This document shows, piece after piece, positions 48,101 through 57,984 of a DNA stretch of 64,000 nucleotides. A program made the position numbers and the translations under genes. The notes under the pieces are model-generated. The model made no database searches. It saw only the letters and a list, made by a program, of their open reading frames with translations, and had not been told where the DNA came from. This DNA is from Beroe forskalii. Its lineage: Eukaryota; Ctenophora; Nuda; Beroida; Beroidae. The stretch spans positions 1 through 64,000 of the forward strand of contig WFMF01000454.1 in the NCBI GenBank assembly GCA_011033025.1, given 5' to 3'. Within the stretch, counting starts at the first letter, position 1; each line of letters opens with the position of its first letter.

Positions 48101-49932
48101 CAAACCGCAAAGTGCTCCTTGTTCAAACTAACCTGGCTCCAGATTACAAAAGATACTCTGGCTATCCGCCACCCTTGTGTCCACTGTTTCTGTTGTGTAC
48201 CATGTGTCATCTCCTTCTTTCTTTACTTGGAACTGACAGCGTTAAATATTTAGTAAGTTGCCAGATATAAACTTTGTGATTTTCACCGAAATAGATAAGC
48301 CCATTTAGCCCATGAATAGGATGATTTTGAAGATTTAAAAAGAGACGATGTGTGGATGATAGTAAAGATTAAAAGAGACAATGTGTGGGTGATTGTGAAG
48401 GTTCAAAAAGAGACAATGTGTGGATGATTGTGGAGGTTCAAAAAGATACAATGTGTGGATGATTGTGAAGGTCCAAAAAGAGACAATGTGTGGATGATTG
48501 TGAAGATTCAAAAAGAGACAATGTGTGGATGATTGTGAAGGTTCAAAAAGAGACAATCTGTGGATGATTGCGAAGGTTCAAAAAGAGACAGTGTGTGGAT
48601 GATTGCGAATGTTCAAAAAGAGACAATGTGTGGATGATTGTGAAGGTTCAAAAAGAGACAATGTGTGGATGATTGTGAAGATTCAAAAAGAGACAATGTG
48701 TGGATGATTGTGAAGGTTCAGAAAGAGACAATCTGTGGATGATTGTGAAGGTTCAAAAAGAGACAATGTGTGGATGATTGTGAAGGTTCAAAAAGAGACA
48801 ATGTGTGGATGATTGTGAAGGTTCAAAAAGAGACAATGTGTGGATGATTGTGAAGGTTCAAAAAGAGACAATGTGTGGATGATTGTGAAGGTTCAAAAAG
48901 AGACAATGTGTGGATGATTGTGAAGATTCAAAAAGAGACAATGTGTGGATGATTGTGAAGGTTCAAAAAGAGACAATGTGTGGATGATTGTGAAGGTTCA
49001 AAAAGAGACAATGTGTGGATGATTGTGAAGGTTCAAAAAGAGACAATGTGTGGATGATTGTGAAGGTTCAAAAAGAGACAATGTGTGGATGATTGTGAAG
49101 GTTCAAGACTCAACCTGTGCCATCCACCAAGCGTCTACCCCCTCTACTTTGAGCCACACCCTCGTTGGAGTTCCGATATCTTGAGCCTGGTCAATGTTAT
49201 GCTCGTCTACTTTTCCCTTTTCGCTTTAGAAAATTATCGTGTTATCTTTGGGAATGGTGCCATCACTCTGGCCTTGTGGCTTGAAAGACACTGTTTGTCC
49301 ATCAAGTTTTGAAGAAAAAAGAGGTCGGAGCAAGTCTATTTCACGAGACAGCCAAAGAATTTTAGCTCCATATGTTCAAAGTTAGATAGAAAAGGAAGAA
49401 ATCTTGAATCATCGTTGACAAATTGAATTCTCTATTAACTCCTCTACTCAGTACGTACTCGTGGCCAGGAATAGAGACTACTCCAGTGTTGAGACCAGTG
49501 TCGACACCAAGCAGTCTCATCCAGACTTCCAGTGTAGTTTCGGCACCGTCCTTGTTACTCGTAACGTACACCAGGTCATATCTGATGCCTGAAAGGATTT
49601 ATTTGTCACGTACACCAACTCATATCTGAGCTATATACACTTAATTAGTGCGGTTTTTTCCAAACTGCACTAAGGTATTTGTCACGTACACCAGTTCGCA
49701 ACAAATTGAGACTGTTATTTTGTAGCTTATTGCTTTGATTGAATGCTTATCAATCACTTGTTCGTATTTAGGAAGGGCGAGAGTTGGGCCCGTGATACGT
49801 ATAGAATAAGCCTACCTCTACTGTTTCTCAAATAGATCTACGCATTAGTTAAGCCGTTTACAGCTCATATGTTATACCTGCAATATGTGGAGCCAGGAGA
49901 AGACAAGCCAGTACCAAGCTTCTGTAAAACAT
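42190..49932 (-). CDS. Secreted protein with two PLAT domains, eight exons, complete
   Basis: Exons on the minus strand: 49932-49878, 49588-49420, 49223-49115, 48232-48133, 43960-43825, 43592-43490, 43244-43133, 42299-42190 (stop TAG). Together they give 894 nt, 297 residues. Exon 1 is a signal peptide (MFYRSLVLACLLLAPHIA). Exons 2-4 encode PLAT domain 1: IRYDLVYVTSNKDG, then FEKGKVDEHNIDQAQDIG, then VWLKVEGVDAWWMAQ. Exons 5-7 encode PLAT domain 2: IEYQVTTTTSTDEN, LLTLHGAEGSTRERNLD, NGARDTFTFYDIDIG, VKLDGTDGWKVAQ. Exon 8 adds a short C-terminal tail. The two domains have the same three-exon structure, with phase 2 and phase 0 introns at equivalent positions and phase 1 introns on both sides. 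PLAT/LH2 domains bind lipids, membranes or proteins; the partner is unknown here. The donor of exon 2 (TTT|GTCAAC) is weak but frame and homology support it. The 4.2-kb intron between exons 4 and 5 hosts a fold-back element. Not found: a lipoxygenase or polycystin catalytic part. Confidence 0.78.
42300..43132 (-). other. Intron 7 of the PLAT gene
   Basis: Between donor 43132 and acceptor 42300. It contains a GC-richer stretch at 42480-42560 without recognisable coding. Nothing further seen. Confidence 0.5.
44195..44549. repeat. 43-bp minisatellite (AATAACCCGTATATTGGTGC...), 8 copies, split by an insertion
   Basis: Eight units, AATAACCCGTATATTGGTGC followed by CCATGATTTGTACCTGTTTT, lie before the fold-back element. 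One more, slightly diverged, follows it at 47904-47948. They lie in intron 4 of the PLAT gene and supply an intact empty-site sequence for the insertion. Confidence 0.9.
44550..47903. mobile_element. Fold-back element, 3354 bp, TAA target duplication (PIF/Harbinger-like size of TSD)
   Basis: Begins TAGTAAGGGCTG and ends CATCCCTTACTA. TAA lies on both sides (44547-44549 and 47904-47906), and the neighbouring minisatellite shows the empty site GAATAACCCG. Arms (44550 to about 45840, and about 46925 to 47903) are near-identical complements. They consist of a unique outer part of about 250 bp and then 4-5 tandem modules of about 175 bp (TGCAGAATGAGCACATTATG; TCGTTTTCGAGTTATGGACG). The centre 45890-46925 has no recognisable transposase. 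It has non-autonomous structure like Foldback-type elements. Confidence 0.85.
48340..49105. repeat. 35-bp minisatellite (GGTTCAAAAAGAGACAATGT...), about 22 copies
   Basis: Unit AAAAAGAGACAATGTGTGGA plus TGATTGTGAAGGTTC, highly uniform. On the gene's strand it begins about 10 bp past the donor of PLAT exon 3 (49115) and fills most of that intron. Confidence 0.95.
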
Positions 49933-50558
49933 GTCTCTCTGCAAATGGTATTCTCTTCATTGAGATTGTTAACGAATCCTGATGATATTGATGATGACAT
50001 ACCTTATCGGACATAATTATCACGGACATTACAGTGACGCTGATCACCTCAGCGTGAATATTAATGTCCGTGAAAGTTATGCCCGTGAAACTAATGTTCG
50101 TGATTTTCAGGCCCATGAAAATTAAGTCCTTTACTTACTCTTAAAGGGTAGAAACGCAAAATTCCTGACTACATCTCATTAAACTCGTAAATAGGAATAT
50201 AATTCAGGAAATTATATTTCTGATTAAATTAAGCTCAGTAACTGCAACATAAAAACGAAAAGCATTGAAAAATCTTCAATTCAAGTATTGAGTATTCAAA
50301 TCGTGACAAAAATGGGGTAGAATCGAGCCGAAAATTTCGAATTTTTGTTGAAAATTTGAGGTGGCAGGATCAAGCGTGAATATTTAGGCTCGTGAAACTA
50401 AAGTCCGTGATAATTATGTCCGATAAGGTATGTCATACTTTTGTACTGAAAAACACTGGCACTTGGGCCTGTTATAGCCTCATTAACGACTCATTTAAAG
50501 TCGGGCTTTGTCAAGAGAGGATAGCTCAATGCTGATAACAATTTGGGCGATCCCCTAT

Positions 50559-50743
50559 TATACGCTTAGAGCATGGCTTGGGATGCGCTAATAAAAATTA
50601 TTGCACGAGGCGAAGCCGAGTGCAAATAATTTGGGTTATCGTCACGAGGCGAAGCCGAGTGCGATAACCCCAGTTATTGCACGAGGCGAAGCCGAGTGCA
50701 ATAACTGTAATTAGCGTATCCCAAGCCATGCTCTTAGTGTATA
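50559..50743. mobile_element. MITE of about 185 bp containing three GCGAAGC hairpin cores
   Basis: Inverted ends AGAGCATGGCTTGGGATG / complement, extending outward to TATAC[G/A]CT. Inside, the core CGAGGCGAAGCCGAG occurs at 50606, 50645 and 50682, each in its own stem (TTGCAC/GTGCAA; TTATCGTCAC/GTGCGATAA; TTATTGCAC/GTGCAATAA). Confidence 0.75.
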
Positions 50744-50771
50744 AGCCAATGTGAGGAAAACGATATTAAAA

Positions 50772-50889
50772 CTTATTTGCATGAGCATTTTAATTGCAAA
50801 ATGCTCTATTATAAATTATTGCACTTTCGATTCAACTTATTTGCATGAGCATTTTAATTGCAAAATGCTCTATTATAAATTATTGCACT
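50772..50889. repeat. Tandem pair of a 64-bp repeat with ATTTGCATGAGCATTTTAAT, also at 52133-52250
   Basis: Two copies of CTTATTTGCATGAGCATTTT plus AATTGCAAAATGCTC here and two at 52133-52250. GAGCATTTT and AAAATGCTC pair as a hairpin. The ATTTGCAT octamer is present in each copy. Confidence 0.8.
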
Positions 50890-51929
50890 TCCGATGAAAA
50901 CCTATTGTTCGTCAATTTGACTTATGAAAAGGTGAATCTACTATATGATAAAGTTGGTCACGTGACGCGCAGTGACAGCTACAAATCATGTTACCGTGTG
51001 TTACAAATAAGTCTGAAATTCATTACGATACGCCTTTTAAAATAAAACAATTTGTTAACTAAAGGAACGAAACAATGGAAATTATGATACAAATGAAAAT
51101 TATGATACAAATAATCACTGAAGGAGAAGGATGGTTCGTGAACAGAAATAATTGATAATTTAATGAATTAAACAGGAGTATGTCTCAAAGAGCACTATTG
51201 TACGATTACAAATGCAACAACAAAAACAATATCGATCAAAGAATCAATACAACAAAAACAATATTAACGAATAAGGGCATTGCGATATAATCTGCAGAGC
51301 ATGCAAAAGAGGTAAATGGACTTTCTCGCCGTGTAAACAAGTAAAGCAGAGCCAGAATGGCGAAACAAAACAGAAACTGTGAATGAGAGAATGAGAAACC
51401 GTTTGCTCCGAAACCATTGGCACGTGCGCGCGCGCAACACCTGACCTTGATTTGGTACAGTAACAGTGGCACGTGTGCGAGTCACGTGGGATGGTAATTG
51501 CATGTTTAGAGAGATTCTCGTGGGAACGAAACATTTGGTATACATGTTGCGAGTAAGAGTGCGTGTTGTTTGAAAGGAGTACAATACACTGAAACTATGT
51601 GATAGAGACAGTGAATGTATTTGATAGAGGGATTCTGCCAGCTTGTCTATCGCTCTATTTTTTATCCCCTCCCGCTGGCTAAACCCTCACGCAATAGCCC
51701 AGACGAATCTATGAAATACATAGACACACGCCTATCGGGTCCATTTTGGGATACTTCCAGAGGGCGTTAGCCCGAGGGATGTATCCGGTTTTGGCCCGAG
51801 CCCGTAGGGCGAGGGTCTAAACCAATATGGACCCGAGCAGGCAAGTGTCTATATATTACAGAAAACATCAGAGGGTTCTATATTCTATAATCATCATCCC
51901 ATAACTATTCAGAGCAAAATTTTTAGGAG

Positions 51930-52053
51930 TGCAATAATATGATGTTACTACACACTATTGAGGTCTGGATTGGTGAATATTCCTCGAGGCGAAGCCGAGT
52001 GGAATATGGGAAATCCACACCGATATCCGTGTGTAGTAACATTATTATTTAAC
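51930..52053. mobile_element. Small MITE with one GCGAAGC hairpin core
   Basis: Outer inverted pair GATGTTACTACACAC / GTGTGTAGTAACATTAT. The core CGAGGCGAAGCCGAG is at 51985-51999 in an ATATTCCTC/GTGGAATAT stem. Same architecture as the element at 50559. Confidence 0.65.
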
Positions 52054-52424
52054 GATCCGAAAAAAGTAACAATTCCGCTCCGTAAACTGGATTTCAAACT
52101 CGGTGAACGGGCTGTGAGTTAAATAATAGAACTTATTTGCATGAGCATTTTAATTGCAAAATGCTCTATTATAAATTATTGCACTTTCGGTTCAACTTAT
52201 TTGCATGAGCATTTTAATTGCAAAATGCTCTATCATTAGTTATTGCACGATGAGCAGAATGATATCATTCCCCTGCCAAAACAAACAATCAAATCAGTCA
52301 TGCACTATTACAAATTATTGCACGCTTATAAGTACCCTCAAAATTGGCTAATATATCTATTATAACTATTATTACTATCATAACTATTATGACTATAATA
52401 AACTATTATCATATTATAATGATA

Positions 52425-52427
52425 GAC

Positions 52428-52468
<41 letters not shown>

Positions 52469-52500
52469 TAGATAGAGAGATATGATAGATATGATAGATA
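52425..52500. repeat. GATA/GA microsatellite
   Basis: GATA repeats (about ten) with an interrupted GAGA run and TATGATAGATATGATAGATA at the end. Frames are not coding. Confidence 0.95.
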
Positions 52501-53154
52501 ATTACTATAACTATTCAGTATTCATAGAAATCGGCCTGTGTCATGCAAGAAGATAAGTCTGCTGATTGCTGATAACGAGTTATTGGTGGCGAGTAGGGAG
52601 GCGCAATCTTCTCTAATTTGACAAGGATTTCTAAGAAACTAGCAGGCCCGTTGGGCCTGCTAGAATTATGTAGAATAGGATAATAGACGTTTGAAGACGT
52701 TGGAAGAGTAAAACTAAACAGTGAGGACATTCGACAAGTTTGCCACCCTCTGTACAACGATATACCGACTCTGTTACATGTCCTCTGAACGTGAAAATAG
52801 TTGAAAATAGCAAAATATTACAAGTTACAAAATATCATATTCCGGCATTTATGACTGGCTGAAGGGCTGAGTAGAAGAGCGGCAATGCTCCAGTATGTTA
52901 ATAATTGATTCATACGCAATTTAGACGAAGTGTGAACAAGTGTGTCAAAGGATTGAGAGACATTGGGCCTAATTTCGAATCATAATAGCGGCTTTGTTCG
53001 GTCTTCAAAACGTTTGTCACATTGTCAAAGTTTGCTGATAGCAGTACAACAAATATTGCTGAAGACAAAAGTAGTACACTTAATAATAACCGTGTCATGG
53101 GGCATGTAATAGTAGTGAGGGCAAGGTAATAAGCAACCTGGTATGTGACTTGGT

Positions 53155-53870
53155 AAAAGAGACTGCTCTTAACAAAAGGGGTGTTAGGTTCGAGCTCCCG
53201 GGTGAGACACAACCCAACATCGACACAGTGGCAGAGTGGCTTGTTCAAGAAAGGGGTGTTAGGTTCGAGCTCCCGGGTGAGACACAGTGGCAGAGTGGCT
53301 TGACGAGGGTTATTGAGCGGACCCCCAAAAGGGCAGCTTTACATCGACACAGTGGCAGAGTGGTTTGTTCACAAAAGGGGTGTTAGGTTCGAGCTCCCGG
53401 GTGAGACACAACCCAACATCGACACAGTGGCAGAGTGGCTTGTTCACAAAAGGGGTGTTAGGTTCGAGCTCCCGGGTGAGACACAGTGGCAGAGTGGCTT
53501 GACGAGGGTTATTGAGCGGACCCCCAAAAGGGCAGCTTTACATCGACACAGTGGCAGAGTGGTTTGTTCACAAAGGGGTGTTAGGTCTGAGCTCCGGGTG
53601 AGACACAACCCAACATCGACACAGTGGCAGAGTGGCTTGTTCACAAAAGGGGTGCAAGGTTCGAGCTCCCGGGTGAGACACAGTGGCAGAGTGGCTTGAC
53701 GAGGGTTATTGGGTGGACCCCCAAAAGGGCAGCTTTACATCGACACAGTGGCAGAGTGGTTTGTTCAAGAAAGGGGTGCTAGGTTCGAGCTCCCGGGTGA
53801 GACACAGTGGCAGAGTGGCTTGACTGGTGTTATTGGGTGGGCCCCAAAGTGGCAGCTTTACACTTATCAT
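53155..53870 (+). repeat. Tandem array with tRNA-like A and B boxes (SINE-head-like)
   Basis: About ten copies of TGGCAGAGTGG, which fits the pol III A box TRGCNNAGYGG, and seven of GGTTCGAGCTCCCGGGTGAG, close to the B box. In complete units the distance from box A to box B is about 33 bp, normal for tRNA and tRNA-derived SINE promoters. Two unit types alternate: one with TTGTTCACAAAAGGGGTGTTA and one with TTGACGAGGGTTATTGAGCG plus ACCCCCAAAAGGGCAGC. No cloverleaf acceptor stem is complete, so they are not functional tRNAs. Resemblance is to Ser/Leu tRNA. Confidence 0.7.
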
Positions 53871-54945
53871 TTGACCGGGACCGGAAAATCATTAACGTAG
53901 TCAAGGCTGACGTACTATGAGATTTCATAAACTGTTAAATTTAGAGAGACTCTAAATATATGCCCGTTCTCCAAGTACAATCCACAGCATTCAAAAAGAA
54001 TGAGTGAGATGCTGATTTATTCCATTTTGCCCTGCAGCCCACAATCAACTGCAATTACCTTAGTACAGGAAATTAAGAACTCCGAAAATTAAGAAGGCAC
54101 AATATTACGCAGCACCAAATTAAGCATTTTTTGTGACCCAAGTGCTTAATTTTATGCTACTTAATTTAATGCTTTCTTAATTTCCTGCACCTCACCTGAT
54201 TGAGTAATTGATTCGAGCTAAATTTAGGCAGTAAGAATGAGACAATTTTCATTTAAGTGAAATAACAAAAGTAAATATTATGATCCATTGGGCCCTTAAA
54301 TTGATTTCACGGATCGGGTCGTTGAATAAGAGTCACATGATTACAATTGATGAATAATTTATTTATTCTCTTTTGACTCAATGGTACAAGTACTAATCTA
54401 AACGATGTGGTTCTTTAATGACAATCAATTTCGTCGTTCTACGACATCTTTAGGTCTCAAATTTGATTGTTGTAAAGTTTTAATAAACTTTACAACGCTT
54501 CTTAAATTCTTAATCACAAATTTGAATGTTTGAGAACAGGTCTAGTAGCTGGTCTACTGATGGATTCCTACACTCCTAAATCTCTGAAAATACCAGCTCC
54601 TTTCACCCATTGATTATTAATCATACTATCCTAAATCGATTACTGGTGTATCTCTTCTACATCATATTTATGTGTCTGATTATCTCATGACATGGTTAAA
54701 TATACGGTGCGTTTTGATTTGATTCTGAAATAAATTAAGAACGCATCGCTCAATTTACCGGTTTGGTTTAGGATACAGAAAAATTGACGTTTAGATCTGT
54801 GAGCCGTTTATATGGGAGACATACGAAAAGAGAAGGGGTGGAAGTCGCAACACCGAAACATTGGTCAATATGATCATGAAGTTGAACAATTAATCTCTTC
54901 AACTTTAATCTCTTGTGAACAATTAAAATTCTATTTCATTTTCAG

Positions 54946-56159
54946 GCGTTGTCTGGACCGATAATATTATTGAATTTGATATTAAGCGCGAGTTGGGGCC
55001 GATTGCCGAATAGGTTCAGATTGTCAGAATGCGAAGGGGTCAGACAACGTCTGACAAGGTTCGGACAACTACTCGACATGAGACGAAGATTCAATGATTG
55101 AATAATAACCCTGACGCCCCCTCAGGCGATGTCGGCGGATGACCCCACCTCCGGAATGATGACCCCGCTCGACACCCCCGCTGAGGGGGCGGGAGACGGG
55201 GCGGAGTGGAGGAGCGAGTTCGTGACGCCGGTGGTGGAACACGAGACCTTTTTACAGGAGACCACGCCCACCTTCATGCTCTATTACAGGTGGGAAAACT
55301 TTGCAGAAAAATTAACTGAAGCAGTGTGTCTAAACGGCTCTGAGTGACGTCACAGACCGAAACCACCATCTTTTGTATCCTAAACCTAACCATAGCCCAA
55401 GGCCTAATCAAATCCCTAACCTTAATCCTTACCCTAAACCTAAAAAATCCTGAACCTAATCCTGTACTACCCTACTGAGGTAAGCGTGGCTTGCATTACC
55501 AAAAGCACGAGATTTTTGGTTAAAATACGAGACATATATGATTAGGGGCCATCCATAAAGGACGTCCGCAAAATTTCGGCCATTTTAGACCCCTCCCTCC
55601 CCCTTGTCCGCAAACGTCCGCATTTCAGAAACCCCTCCCTCCCCCCAGGACGTCCGCATTTTTTTCGAAAATCTTTTAGGTCATCTTTTACATCATTTTT
55701 GGCCCGAAATTTCACGATTTTCTAGTGAAATAACCGTCAAATCAACCAAAATTTCCATAAATTGCGGACGTCTGCATTTGGCCAAACTCCCCCCTCATTG
55801 CGGACGTCCTTTATGGATGGCCCCTTATTGATTATGAGGGGCAAAATTCCTGAGATCGATATTCTGCTGATTTAAAACTCCCTCCTTTATCTTCTCCTTT
55901 ATCTCTCAGGAAAGGATGTGCCTCCTGCAAGTCTGTCCAGGACGCTTTTGCAGCAGCAGCTCAGCTCCTCCAATACCACACCGTGACATTCTCCTCCTTC
56001 CAATGTGGGCCAAAGTCCTCTCCTCCTCACTGCTCCTCCTCATCTTCTCCAGTGATCGTGCTCCATGAAACTCCAAGCAACCACAGAGTGTACGGACATT
56101 CCATGACCAGCTCGAGGGACATGTATAACTTTATATCCGCGCTCAAGGAGGAACTGTGA
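54946..56159 (+). CDS. Thioredoxin-fold protein, C-terminal exons (5' part not identified)
   Basis: Two exons are well supported: 55126-55289 (acceptor CCCCCTCAG, donor ACAG|GTGGGA) and 55910-56159 (acceptor TCTCTCAG, stop TGA), joined in phase 2. They encode an acidic linker and then FMLYYRKGCASCKSVQDAF, a thioredoxin-like strand, CxxC motif (CASC) and helix. Further on come PVIVLHETPSNHRVYGH, which fits the cis-Pro side of the fold, and a terminal helix ending ISALKEEL. A possible earlier exon, 54946-55037 (acceptor CATTTTCAG, donor GGG|GTCAGA), is in phase but has no recognisable similarity. A Ser-rich insert (PHCSSSSSP) sits between the half-domains. The CxxC suggests a disulphide or redox role, as in PDI/TXNDC proteins, but I cannot name the member. 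An AATAAA at 56165 is only a few bases past the stop. The intron 55290-55909 hosts a 280-bp MITE. Confidence 0.6.
55545..55824. mobile_element. MITE, 280 bp, TTA target duplication, in a thioredoxin-gene intron
   Basis: Inverted ends GGGGCCATCCATAAAGGACG and complement, flanked by TTA (55542-55544 and 55825-55827). Repeats of GGACGTCCGCA occur inside. A 3-bp TTA duplication fits PIF/Harbinger-type insertion, but the superfamily is inferred from that alone. Confidence 0.8.
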
Positions 56160-56164
56160 CGAGT

Positions 56165-56170
56165 AATAAA
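56165..56170 (+). terminator. Polyadenylation signal AATAAA, thioredoxin-fold gene
   Basis: AATAAA hexamer five bases after the TGA stop of the thioredoxin-fold gene. Very short spacing; it may be used, with a cleavage site 15-30 bp on, or be chance in AT-rich DNA. Confidence 0.35.
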
Positions 56171-56454
56171 TCGAGAATTTAGTTAAATAGTCTTTTAAAT
56201 TTAATTTAATTTAGTAATTTAGTCATTTAATTTTAATTGAGAATTAGAAATATGGTTTTTGGGCTAATTAGCACAGGCAGCTGAAATCCACCCAGAACCC
56301 TAAATTGCCCGTTTTATGATGAATTAGTGATAGTATGAACATCAGTATTATAGCATTCACGAATATAAAATCATTCTGATTCACACACGAGTGGCCAACT
56401 GGCCAAAGGTGCGATTGTGTAAGACCGAGGCCGTTAAGAAGAAGTTTTATTGGA

Positions 56455-56530
56455 ATTTGCTAAACACGTATATCCCTGTCAGTGTCTGCGCGCGTACGCC
56501 GTACACACACCTATGCGGGCTTAGGAAATT
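56455..56530. repeat. Copy of the GC-rich dispersed repeat seen at 22.5-23.0 kb
   Basis: Shares TTTGCTAAACACGTATATCC, then CACACACCTATGCGGGCTTA, with the 22485-23040 cluster. Confidence 0.7.
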
Positions 56531-56864
56531 GGAATGGAAGTGTTTGTACTTTTTACGAGATATTTTGAACTGAATTATGTGCCGACCTTGTATGTTATAA
56601 TGTGTTTAAATGAGGGTGTTTCCAAACACAAGGAAGTATTTTGGATTGTATCATATAGATGCACCGTCTGCTGTTGAGTTTGACAAACTCTCGTGAGAAT
56701 TACGTTCCACTCCTCGTTGTCTGATCCGTTGACGCCAGACCCAATAATAATGTCGCGGCCTGACAAAGCGGCGCTGAATTTTAACGAGGGTCTGTCAACG
56801 GCCGACAATCAGACGTCTGACCAATGACCATATGGAGTTGGATGCATGTCTCTTGCCAGTTGTT

Positions 56865-57006
56865 TCGACCTTTTGAACTTGAAAAACGCCTGCGTTTCGG
56901 CATATTACGCCGCGCCTGGGTACTTTTTGCAGCGCAACGCGCCTTAAACTTAAAAAGTACCCAAGCGCGGCGTAAAATTAATAAGCCGCGCCGCAAAAGG
57001 TCGAGA
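56865..57006. repeat. Nested inverted repeat
   Basis: Outer pair TTTCGACCTTTTG / CAAAAGGTCGAGA. Inner pair at 56905-56975: TTACGCCGCGC[C/T]TGGGTACT and its complement around a 23-bp loop. MITE-like; no gene. Confidence 0.7.
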
Positions 57007-57984
57007 CATGAGACACCACCGCCACGCGGTAAATAGTTAGAATCATAACCTAAGCGCCTGAAAGCTAGGCTTTGAGAACGGGAGAATTCAAGAATTGCTC
57101 CGGGGGTCCCACTCCCTACCGAAACGAATCCATCAAAAAATCTGCAAAGTAAAACACAATTTTTATTAAATTTAAAGCAGTTATGTATCACCCAAACATC
57201 AAATGCTATGATTAAATCGGGTCTTGTAAATATTTGATGACACAACATTTAACCTGTCAAATTATAAAGCACTGCGAGGAACAACGTCTACTGTCGCGCA
57301 ACGCTCCATATTTGGACGGTCACATTTGATAGCTCTCCAGTCAGAAGAAATAGACGGGCAAGTGCAACGACCGCCGACGTTTTAACTGTCTAGTGATGAC
57401 GTCTCGAACTCCTACGTGCGCGGCTTTTAGTTTTTCATGCGCGGCGTTATCAGTAATCGTGCGCGGCTCACTGGTTGCTAATGTTATATGACACTGACAG
57501 GCAGAGCAAGAGTGACGCGTGGAAAAGCCGCGCCTTGCGGAGTTCGAAACGTCCCTGTTATGCATATGATATTGTGTCACAGATCTATAGAAAGAATTTA
57601 TATCGAAATTAATAAGGTACAAACACCAAAATAATGTATCATCATCGTTTTTCCTTTGATCGATCATATGCGTTATCCAGAAAAGCGTGCTATGTTGCAC
57701 TTTAATTTCAGTTGATCGAGATGTAAAAGTGTTCCGTTTGCTGCGTCAGGACCTGTATAAATTTCCTGATTTACACATAGAGCATCGGCAAAGCACTCCT
57801 TATTATATTACATCGTATGCCAAGAATTAGTCAAAGAATTATTTAAGGTAAGATTATCTGTCTTGCCTGACCCGCTGACAAAAGCCATGAAAGGGCTTGC
57901 TCGAGAATTCACGCGCGCGCAGCGCGTCAATTCTCACGAGGGTCTGTCAACGACAGACAAGAGTCTGTCCTGGGGTCTGCGTCA
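57007..57984. other. Intergenic between two convergent genes
   Basis: Includes the 3' flank of the SIKE-family gene. CGCGCGC-rich stretches occur at 57410-57550 and 57910. No coding recognised. Confidence 0.4.

Noticed and set aside
48335-49090. Minus-strand HPHIVSFWTFTI repeat protein
   Set aside because: Translation of the 35-bp intronic minisatellite.
53155-53870. Cluster of functional tRNA genes
   Set aside because: A and B boxes are present but no complete cloverleaf or acceptor stem pairs up.
53150-53900. Coding frames with RFELPGETQ repeats
   Set aside because: Translated tandem repeat with tRNA-like boxes; frames differ between copies and no start context or homology.
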